DNA of 64,000 bases. Source: Carposina sasakii (lineage: Eukaryota > Arthropoda > Insecta > Lepidoptera > Carposinidae). Below the pieces are notes generated by a model. That model ran no database searches, was not told the origin of the DNA, and saw only the letters and a program-made list of their open reading frames with translations. Position 1 is the first letter of the stretch, and every line of letters begins with the position of its first letter. Shown in pieces: positions 55,601 to 64,000 of the stretch. Both the position numbers and the translations under genes were made by a program. Location: the NCBI GenBank assembly GCA_014607495.2, contig CP053169.1:1860001-1924000 (forward strand), written 5' to 3'.

Positions 55601-58600
55601 CGATGTCTTGCATATACTTTTGTTGATGAGCACCAGCCTATATCTACCCAAAAACAGTATTGCTCTTTCGTGATTTGCGAGGTTTTACACCCGTTTGAAC
55701 CAAATATTTAACCCCCCCTAGTGCTATTCAGTAATTTGTGGTCATATTAAAGATCTTACATCGTAAAATTTTGTTTTCAGCGCAAGTGTAACAAGTTTAC
55801 AAATCAACGGAATGTTAGCGCATGGCCGGAAAAACTTGCAAGAGTTAGCATTGACAGGGTTGAGATTTTATTTTTGTTTATTTAGTTTTTTGCCGCACTC
55901 TTAGTTCATTTACCGTAGAGTTTGGTTTGGACCTTAGCCAACGTAAGTTCATGTGAGCTATGCCACTTGTAGCCTCATTAGTAAGCTTCTGTTAAAACTG
56001 TTTAAACAGCGCTGTTCAAACTGTTTGAAGGTAGCCCTTTGGGGGGTCACGCGATAGTACGAAGTGATGTTCAAAATAGTCACATAAATAATGTCCACAA
56101 AATATGTTCTGGTTTCAAAATTAAACGATAAAGCTTACTAAGAGAATAAGTTTTAAAATTAAGTTATTATTATAAGTGCGTGTGTTTCATTGGTCAATAT
56201 GCTTACATATTCGTTAATTTGGTATAATTTAAAACTAATTATCAAAAGAGTATACGAGTAAGTAGCAATGCTTATTGCTGTGGTTATTGCGTATTATGTC
56301 GACGTATATATTTCCTGATTTACGATAAGAATCTCGGTAGCTTATTTTATGTCAATTACAATGGATTGTGGTCAGATTTGGGGCTCTCACTTCTCGGCTA
56401 ATATTGAGTTTCAGTTCAGTCATACTAAAATACTTTAGTACCTTTCCATCATAGAATCACTATTCCTTATGTTAGTGAAATTATGATTTATGTGTAGTTG
56501 GTAAATTAATTTAGTATTCATTTAGATTTTATATTGGTATTTTTTAGTTTGCAAAAATTGACCAGTATACAAGTACAAAAGTAAAATTGAATTTATTGGG
56601 TAAAGTCGCTGTGGTAAAAGTTTGAGAATAGTCGTAATATCGTCCCCCCTACTTATTTATATTATAGCTTATTCACTACGGAATCGAATTCATATTCCAT
56701 TTCATACAAAATCTAACAAGTCTGCATAAGCTAGGTAACTTCTTGATTCCTAAATATTGCACACCAATTTCGCATACATTCGCACAAATATTTTATGTAC
56801 GGGACAATATATTTGTGACGTGTTTGCGACAATACTATGACCGTGGGCAGTACAACATACAAGATCAATGCTATACCGTAAGGCTTCTAAGTAATTATTC
56901 TAAATCATGGAGCAATGACAGGAGGTGATGTTTTAATAATGTTAAATAATGTGCCTATGTCGAGGGTAAAATTAGTTATTTCTTCGCGAGACTAATAATC
57001 GGATCGTATTCAATAATAACTTTTACTATGAGTTCAACTCTAAAATCGCTTATTAGTCCAAGAAAACTAATTTGGGCAATCATCTCGGAATGGGAGAACT
57101 TTGAACGTGTATAAAACTTTATGTTTATCTTATATATATATATATATATACAGGGTGTAACAAAAAGGGTATGTTAAGCGAAAAGCTATGTAAATAGCCC
57201 ACTATAGAGAACCTATCTACAAAATTTGAGACTCGAAATCACATTTTTATTTTTTAAGATTGTACGAAAATTCCTGAGATATTTAAAAATTCTCCATACT
57301 ATCGGGAAAAATAAACATGTGATTTCGGGTCTCAAATTTTGTATATACAGGGTGTAACAAAAAGGGTATGTTAAGCGAAAAGCTATGTAAATAGCCCAAT
57401 GTTGAGAACCTAACCACAAAATTTGATGTATAATTTTGCTACCGAACCAACTAACTAACAACTAAAACCAATGTATTGCAAATCATTTTTATACCCTCAA
57501 TCAAAATAAAAAATAAAAAATGGAGAATTCTTAAATGTCTCAGGAATTTCCATACAATCTTGAAAAATAAACATGTGATTTCGAGTCTCAAATTTTGTGG
57601 TTAGGTTCTCTATAGTGAGCTATTTACATAGCTTTTCGCTTAATATACCCTTTTTGTTACACCCTGTATAGAGTATAATATAACCGCGACTACCAGATAT
57701 TCCAAGGACAAAGGCAAAAAACCTTATTTTACATATGGTTTGCAAAACCATACGGCACACCAAAATGTATTGAACAGCGCTCATATTTTAGATCCTTTGA
57801 GGTGTCGATTTATTCTTCTCTTCATAGGCTACATTGGCGCATTACTACTTCCGATAACCACAACTCCCCATTGCATGTGCTCCGTGGTCGGCATCACATG
57901 ACGTGTTACATGCGGTCAATCGTGACTAGGGTCAAGACACACTGTTAACACCCGACGCGATAACACGCCGAAAATGTATTACGAGTGGGGATCGCGTGTT
58001 ATCGCGTTAAGTGTTAACAGTGTGTCATGGCCCATATAAAATGTCACATACATTGATATATACTGACACGCGTGTCGTCACGTTGGGTGTTAACAGTGTG
58101 TCTTGACACATACACACGCACTGCGACTGTGGTTTCGACATAGCGGTGCCGTTATATAGCGACCGTAAACAAGCCAAGCCACGCCCACTTTACGGTGTTC
58201 ATGTTGATACATGTGAAAAGTTCTTATTCTTTATTGTGCCTACACGAGACGCTACAGAAAATACAGAGATATCTACAAAAGAATTGCATACATAGGCGTA
58301 CTTTATCTCTGCAAAAGATTTCTTCCAGCATACCAGATAATAAAGTGAGACAAATAATATAGGTAATATGTGTACAAACATAGCCCAGTGGTTAAGACGT
58401 GCGCCTTCCAAGCGAGGGGCGTAAGTTCGATCCCAGTCACGGACCACTGAATATATGTCATGTACGGATTTTCTAAAATTGTCTCTTCGCTATACACGAG
58501 AAGGGTTGGCATCAGGCAGGCAGCCGGCCGTAAAATAAACGCCAAATCTTCGGCAATATGAGTTTTGAAAGAAACCATATTGCGCCTACCCCATTTATAA

Positions 58601-61600
58601 TGGGATGTGTCGTGTCAGGAAGATGATGATGATGTATACAAACATAACTAAACTTTCTACAGGGTGTTTGTGACAGCCAGACAAATATTGATATGATGAC
58701 TTCAGATCATGATTCTGAGTTCTTAAAATTCCAAAATTTTCCGTTTTTTTTTTCAGGAAAAAAAATTGTGTGGTTTGGATGATTTTCTAAAAAAAAATGT
58801 TGCTCTCTAAAAAGTTCAGCTAACTGATCAACCCCAAAGGAGAGTCACCAGTGATCCAAAAACAGCATTATATAACACAATAACCAATAACCCCATTTAA
58901 TTAGTCACATGATTGCCCGATACAATTAGCGCGGAAAGCAAACATTGCGTATAGGTAATCAAATCAAAAATTAATTTCCTGCGAGTAATAACACTGTCGT
59001 ATAACTCAAAACAATGGTACTTATTCAGTATCTCAGTATTTGCCTGACTGTCACACACACCCTGTATGTACTCCTAAAATATAATCATATACATAGTCGT
59101 AAAGTTCCTTCCAGCAAACTTGGTTAGTGAGATTGATTCGAGATTAATTCCATCTTTGACCTCATCTGCCTTAAATTGAGGTCAAACATAGGCTAGTCTA
59201 GAATTTAAAAAAATGTTCAGAGAAAGTATTGTAGGCATATGAAAGTGCGTGCCAAAAGTGTCGATCAGTTAAACCTAATTACATGGACTAGATTATGTTA
59301 GTCTCGTAATTGTCCAAACTATAATAAATTAACTTGTCATTCGTAATGCCATGTCTAAGGTTACTGAGTGATTGAACTACTGTTATATTTATAATGTACT
59401 TACAGTGAAAACTGGACGTAGGTGTATGCTGAAGTTTGGCATGTTCCTTCCTTGAGAAGGAAGAAGGCTAAAGAAAATTCACTATATGCTATACCTATAC
59501 AGGATGTTTTTTTGTGGCCACCTTTAACGAAGGGTACGTATTCTATACATGAAATAAAGTAAGTTTATGCCAAAAAAAATGCTGGGATTTTTTTTTAAAT
59601 TTAAATTCCTTGATCGTGCGAAATTTATAGTGTCTAGTGTTTATGTTAGTTTTTTTATAGACAGATATTAATTATTTTTCGTGAAAAAATCCTGCTACGC
59701 GCGTCTATGTGCATTTATGCAGAAAAACGCAGTCTATTTACTCTACTTTGGACCCTAATATTTTGGAAAGCAGACACTTCCCAGGTATGCTTCCATGGAG
59801 AAAAATGATCGTGATTATGAGGAGATTCCGTAGTTTTCGGGAACGTTGACGACCAAAAATCACCCTGTATAGTAGACTAGGAAGTTTAACATTGGTTTTA
59901 TCAGTCTCACCCTGTATAGTAGACTAGGAAGTTTAACATTGGTTTTATCAGTCTGTCTGTATTTCGCGAATATGGATCTCCAAAGAACATACTCGTACAC
60001 ACATACATAAAATCCTGTGTTTTCCAGAAGGAGCCTGACTCACCTCTTTAACCTTATCAATCACTTCTATGATTCGGACATGCCCGTCGATTCAGTGCCT
60101 AAAGAACACTTTCGATAATTTTACTATAAATAGGTACCCAAGTAGCTTCTAATAAGCACCGATTTTCCAATATGGTCACCTGACTATAGCCTATAAGTAT
60201 CAAAGATAAATTTAGTGGTGCCTTTCTCTAAAACTTGATCAAGATTGAGACAGCATTAGCTTTATCCTTTAGATAGGCTATTAAATTCATACATCCATAA
60301 TCAGTCTATTGCAGTCCACCGCTGGACGTAGGCCTCCCCCAGGGCACGCCACTAGGCTGCCATGGGGGGTATTTGCCCATAGTCACCACGCTGGGCAGAC
60401 GGGTTGGTGACCGCAGTTTGTATTTTGGACTATGTTGTCAACACGGGAGGCGCTGCTGCCCACCTCCCGGAAACCCTTAATCGCCTCGTACGATACCCAC
60501 GGCCAGACATGGGGTGGTACGAATTCTACTCTGCCGGCACCACGCGGCCAAATTCATACATACATACATATAATCACGCCTTCATCCCTTATGGCGTAGG
60601 CAGAGCACCAAGGGCCGATAGAACCATATGGTGCCACTTCTGACCAATTTTGAGATGTATAAGTGCGGTTATCTATCAAATTCAAAAATAATAAATAGGT
60701 TATTAGTCCAATGGCAGATAAAAATATCCGTACTCTACGTACCTGCCGTTAAAAGTAAAAGCAGTTGAACATTCGTAATGATTGAGAGTGAAAGCGAGTT
60801 CTATTTCGGAGGTACGCGGCAGATACATAGTGTAATAAAAATAAGTATATCTATTATGCTTCTGCTGCCTAATGGATCTTATTATACTAGTGATAGCTCG
60901 CAATTCCGTTCGCATAGACTGCAGTAGTTTCGGAGCCTATTCGCGGCAAATAAACAAACTAAAACACAAAATGTTAAGTGATGCCCATCCATCACATTAT
61001 CTTAACTTTGTATCATGATCACAAACTGCATCTAAATCGGTTAAGCTGTTTCTGAGATTAGCGTGAACGAACAGCGATCAGTTTGCGCAAGGAACCATTT
61101 TGGAACCAAATTGATTTTAATTCGTGATGATGATGATCTCCGACCGTATTTCGGCAAAGGCGACCAATCTCTACGGAGATTAGCCAGGTACGCAGGAGAT
61201 ATTATAGTGCACAAGTGTGTGCGCGAACACAGATGCACTCTCTATTCCGTTAGTCTCATAGTCCGATGGGACAGAAAGCCGACACGTTAATAATTCGTAA
61301 CACTATAAGTAAACAGAAATTTCATTCATAACCATAACACACAGAAATCAATAGGTAACTAAACTATGAAATACTATTAGTGCCAATAGCAAATTTAAAT
61401 GATCTGTTTGGTGATATATAACGATCTACTATAATTATTGTGCCTCCTAAACAGTGACTAATTTGTCTAGGTCTTGCAGAGGCGGCTGTGTCTATTCTCA
61501 GATGCATTTATCAACATTGTTGTAACCAGCTATATCACCTCATTATATGCTCATTCGTAATACTAGGCGGTGGTAGGCTCACCCCTTACCATAATAGACT

Positions 61601-63706
61601 CAAGAAATCAGCGATTTTTGTACAATTTTCGCTATAGCATTGCCTTTGCTAGTTAGGTAATAAGGGGGCCGAGATTAACTGGGGAAAAGTGAGTGTGTAA
61701 TTTGCATACGTGGCGTAAATTATGTATTGGATACGTAGTGGGAAACTTCGATATCGAGTCTAGTTTCATTCTGGACTTTGCCGATAGATGGCTCTACACA
61801 CTGTAGCCAATTCTGGCAGACACATCTTTTAAGGATTAGGTACAAATATGGCTAACTGAACGATATTGTCCTCAGCGCATCCCTCTCCGCGAGCGGGGAG
61901 AAGGAGGAAGACAAGGAGGGCCAGCTCAAGCAGTACCACGTGGAGCAGAGGTTCGCCGACCGCCGGTACAAGGTCACCAGCGCCAGGACCTACTTCTACC
62001 TCAACGAGGCCGCCTGCGAGAAGAATATGGAGGCGTTCTTGAAGAGCATTGAGGCAGTTCACGGTATGCTTGAGTATTGGGTCATCATCTTCACTTTAGC
62101 CATGATAAGTCTACTGCTAAACATATATATAGGCTTCCTACAATAACCTACACTGTGACCAGTTGGATGAGAATGGATCCAGCAGATACCCGCGACCATG
62201 GCTAGGTCGTTCGTCCATCTTGCTGGTGGCCTTCTCATAGTACGCTTGCCGGTACCTGGTCTCCACTCTAGAATTCTTCAGGCCCATCGGCCAGCTATGT
62301 GCCCTACCCGTTGCTACTTTAGCTTACTTGATCGTTGGGCTATGACGGTGACCTTTTATTTCTGAGTATCTAGATAAATTATATTATCATTGTTTCTCAA
62401 TCAATTGTATCTTAACGGAATCTGCCTATTACCTATGTATTACATATAATAAATAAATAAATTAAATCGAAAAATAATGATATGGTTATATACTTCAGGC
62501 CATTATTCTGAGTCGAAAACCACTGAAAATTTTCGCAGGAAAATTCCAAAATTTGCCGTATTTTTTTAATTTTTCAGGAAAAAAAATAGATAGATAGATA
62601 GAATTTATTTGACAATTACATATACACGGATAACAACTAGGCTTTAAATAATGACATAAAATCAAAATTTTAATCCATTAATGATTAATATTAATTTTTA
62701 TTTATTATTATAAATATTATTTATTAATATAAATTTATTAATAATTTTATACCATTGATGATTTTCAAAAAAGAAGTTGCTCTCAAAAAAGTTAAATTAA
62801 CTGATCAACCTAAATGTACTTAGAGTCACAACTAAGTGAACCAAAAAACAGCAATCTTTCACACAACAACCTATAAGCCCATTTAATTAGTCACAGGATC
62901 GCTCGATACAATTGGCGCTGGAAGCAAACATTACTGATAATCAAATAAATAAATAAATAAATAAATAAAATAAAACTCATTTATTTCAGGCTTTACCCAT
63001 ATTTAGTTAGTAACAAAGGTCTTAAAACTATGTTAGTGTACCTATATCTATACAAAAGTTGTGGGAGGGTTTGGAGTCTTTAACTAGATGGACGCGAGTC
63101 CAGTGCTGCATAACAGCACTGTCCACGTCCAGTCTAGCCGCCATTAAAAATGCATTCTGCGAGTAATAACCAGTGGTCGGAGAAGGTATATTGATTTTAC
63201 ATACTTGCGTCATGATATCATAACATGGACATGCATTTTTTCCGGAATGTACCGGAGTTTCCAAAAACTAGCAGCAAAGCGTTGAGAGTATTGATACATT
63301 TTTAACTAGTTTCATGTAATAATTTCGAAGTTTCGGTATTTTTATTTTATTTTTATCATAATAATCCGGAAACTCGGAGGCGTATCCATATTAACATATA
63401 CGTTTGATGTCAATGACCTTAATTCAATATACCTACTCCGACCACTGGTAATAAATAACACTGTCGTATAACTTAACACAATGGTACTTGTTCAGTATTT
63501 GTCTGGCTATCACACGCACCCTGTATATAATGACGACGACCCTGTTGATTTGATTGAAAAACAATGTTAATTTATGTAGATACCCAGAAATTAAAGGCTG
63601 TTTTCCTGAAATTGTGTCATATTCGAAAAAAAAATTTTCAGGTATCACAAAAAGTACCGGCCTAATGGCCATCAAGCTGACAGCTCTTGGCAGGCCGCAA
63701 TTACTT
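52696..63706 (+). CDS. PRODH: Proline dehydrogenase, mitochondrial (partial: internal exons)
   Basis: Exons 52696-52817, 53399-53485, 61876-62063 and 63642-63706 join with matching phases (0 in; 2, 2, 1; 0 out) and AG/GT borders. The protein matches sluggish-A/PRODH closely: GQRLFEAVMKATFYGQFVAG, EDQNKIRPTIE, RSFGVKSILDYSVEEDLSQE, then QYHVEQRFADRRYKVTSART, YFYLNEAACEKNMEAF and AIKLTALGRPQLL. The enzyme is an FAD-dependent inner-mitochondrial-membrane dehydrogenase that oxidises proline to pyrroline-5-carboxylate. This covers roughly the N-terminal third of the FAD barrel; FAD-binding C-terminal motifs lie beyond 64000. The 5' exons (targeting peptide and the region before MKTLRK) were not found between 47892 and 52695. 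The third exon carries a lysine/glutamate-rich insert (GEKEEDKEGQLK). The second intron is 8.4 kb. Confidence 0.92.
54060..54190. mobile_element. MITE (GACACATTGTTAACACCCGA)
   Basis: Ends GTCAAGACACATTGTTAACA and TATTAACAGTGTGTCTTGAT mirror one another. Related to 57925-58110, which contains two such units and an internal GATCGCGTGTTATCGCG. Confidence 0.75.
54322..54424. repeat. 103-bp near-perfect palindrome
   Basis: Arms 54322-54364 and 54382-54424 (43 bases each, one mismatch) begin CCTGTGACAAAGTTGTC and contain CACACACACCGTCACATAAG around a 17-base AT-rich centre. AAGCA on both outer sides suggests a 5-bp target duplication, so it is probably a minimal foldback transposon. Confidence 0.92.
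54640..55195 (-). mobile_element. SINE/RTE-like repeat split by another repeat
   Basis: 54640-54842 and 55095-55195 are two halves of a minus-strand GTGGACGCCCGCGACT copy. 54843-55094 is an AATCACGCCTTTATCCC repeat inserted within it. Confidence 0.8.
55781..55858 (+). other. Candidate 78-bp cassette exon in the PRODH intron
   Basis: TTTTGTTTTCAG precedes it and a weak GG/GTTGAG donor follows. It is a multiple of three, enters and leaves in phase 2, and so would fit between PRODH exons 53485 and 61876 without a frame change. It encodes TSLQINGMLAHGRKNLQELA-type residues. I do not recognise this in PRODH; it could be chance or a nested gene. Confidence 0.3.
56668..56928 (+). other. Weak exon-like ORF in the PRODH intron
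   Basis: Follows TTTATATTATAG; 86 open codons to TGA 56926-56928, with a possible GG/AG-GTGATG donor in phase 2 after 56924. Residues such as ISHTFAQIFYVRDNIFV look somewhat protein-like, but the DNA is AT-rich without coding bias. Confidence 0.15.
57148..57665. mobile_element. Two CAGGGTGTAACAAAAAGGG MITEs in tandem
   Basis: The first (57148-57345) lacks its right end; the second (57346-57665) is complete with mirrored termini and seems to have inserted into or beside the first. It carries an extra AT-rich piece near 57425-57520. Confidence 0.8.
57925..58110. mobile_element. MITE (GTCAAGACACACTGTTAACA)
   Basis: The left end is mirrored by TGTTAACAGTGTGTCTTGAC at the right, with an additional internal copy (TGTTAACAGTGTGTCATGGC) near 58010. 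Confidence 0.85.
58378..58640 (+). mobile_element. tRNA-like SINE, full length with (GAT)n tail
   Basis: The head has AGCCCAGTGGTTAAGACG and GTAAGTTCGATCCCAGTCAC (A- and B-box-like). The body contains GGCATCAGGCAGGCAGCC and CCATATTGCGCCTACCCC, and the tail is GATGATGATGATG. Confidence 0.85.
58658..59068. mobile_element. MITE (CAGGGTGTTTGTGACAGCC)
   Basis: Ends ACAGGGTGTTTGTGACAGCC and CTGACTGTCACACACACCCT. Same family as 5329-5796 and 62500-63530. Confidence 0.85.
59498..59958 (+). mobile_element. MITE (TACAGGATGTTTTTTTGTGG) plus tandem duplication of its edge
   Basis: Element 59498-59873 ends CCAAAAATCACCCTGTATA. The edge plus flank (CACCCTGTATAGTAGACTAG to TTATCAGTCT, about 48 bases) is then repeated once in tandem (to about 59958). 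Confidence 0.85.
60028..60118 (+). other. Candidate terminal exon in the PRODH intron
   Basis: TGTGTTTTCCAG precedes it. Entering in phase 2 it encodes RSLTHLFNLINHFYDSDMPV followed by nine residues and TAA (60116-60118), with GC-rich third positions unlike the surrounding intron. It could splice to PRODH exon 53485 or to 55858 as an alternative 3' end, or be the last exon of a nested gene. Confidence 0.35.
60300..60665. mobile_element. RTE LINE tail (-) followed by dispersed repeat
   Basis: 60300-60555 starts with the inverse of the EAYVQQWT tail (CAGTCCACCGCTGGACGTAG). 60558-60665 is a shortened AATCACGCCTTCATCCC repeat. Confidence 0.75.
61060..61290 (+). mobile_element. SINE-like repeat related to 6620-6920
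   Basis: Shares TCTCCGACCGTATTTCGGC, GATACGCAGGAGATATTATA-like and GCACTCTCTATTCCGTTA blocks with the copy in p53 intron 3. Just beyond, 61615-61670 is one end of the TTACCTAACTAGC MITE. Confidence 0.7.
62500..63530. mobile_element. CAGGGTGT/GACAGCC MITE expanded by nested insertions
   Basis: Left and right parts match 58658-59068, the right end being TCTGGCTATCACACGCACCC. The copy is interrupted near 62587-62755 (GATA microsatellite and AT-rich DNA), near 62940-63165, and by a MITE at 63171-63449 whose ends CCAGTGGTCGG / CCGACCACTGG are mirrored and flanked by GTAATA. It lies in the last PRODH intron seen here. Confidence 0.7.
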
Positions 63707-63744
63707 GTGAGTATCTTATGCGAGTATACCGATATTTTGAAATA

Positions 63745-64000
63745 CAGGATGTTTTTTTGTGGCCACCGTTAACGAAGGGTACGTACTCTATACATCAAAT
63801 AAAGTAAGTTTATGCCAAAAAAAATGCTGGGAATATTTTTTTTTTTTTAATTACTTGATCGGGCAAAATTTATAGTGTCTAGTGTTTATGTTGTACTTTT
63901 TTATCGACAGATATTAACTATTTTTCGTGGAAAAATCTTGCTACACGCGTCTATGTGCATTTTGCAGAAAAACGCAGTCTATTTACTCAAATTTGGACCC
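63745..64000 (+). mobile_element. MITE (TACAGGATGTTTTTTTGTGG), cut by window end
   Basis: Same start and order as 50497-50885. It begins about 40 bases after the PRODH exon donor at 63706 and runs off the window. Confidence 0.85.

Noticed and set aside
61829..62062. Minus-strand ORF
   Set aside because: Antisense of the PRODH exon 61876-62063, which matches the enzyme closely.

Overview
The window looks like nuclear DNA of a moth or butterfly (Lepidoptera). This is inferred from small exons in AT-rich, repeat-packed introns, an insect-type p53, and many dispersed repeats of kinds I know from lepidopteran genomes: tRNA-like SINEs, RTE/BovB-like LINE tails ending in (GAT)n, foldback MITEs, and pieces containing AGGGTTCCGTACC. 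There are no prokaryotic operons, rRNA genes or CRISPR arrays.

Layout. (1) 10395-1664, minus strand: a complete seven-exon p53 gene whose last coding exon runs through a transposon fragment. (2) 12743-27378, plus strand: a complete 14-exon gene for a 620-residue nuclear protein. Its C-terminus matches HIRIP3 (HIRA-interacting protein 3, a CHZ-type H2A/H2B chaperone) and it carries AT-hook motifs. It is divergent from p53, with about 2.3 kb between the start codons. (3) 27379-42300: no confident host gene; MITEs and two truncated non-LTR retrotransposons. (4) 42304-47891: a nearly full-length Ty3/gypsy-type LTR retrotransposon with indistinguishable LTRs and a 4-bp target duplication. It sits inside a tRNA-like SINE that itself sits inside another repeat. 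(5) 47892-52695: repeats plus one unidentified coding-like segment at 48900-49166. (6) 52696-63706, plus strand: four exons of mitochondrial proline dehydrogenase (PRODH/sluggish-A), incomplete at both ends, with an 8.4-kb intron containing other exon-like segments.

The host genes are a stress-response transcription factor, a chromatin/histone-chaperone-type protein and a mitochondrial proline-catabolic enzyme. Nothing here shows that they work together. The most interesting signals are the transposon-embedded p53 C-terminus, decayed partial copies of a HIRIP3-like exon in its own intron, an in-frame spliced tail predicted for the gypsy pol, frame breaks in that element clustered at homopolymers, and four MITE families that share the same TACAGGGTGT-like ends.

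All gene models were assembled by hand from splice signals, reading-frame phase and family motifs. No transcript or database evidence was available. Repeat boundaries are approximate unless a target duplication is given.
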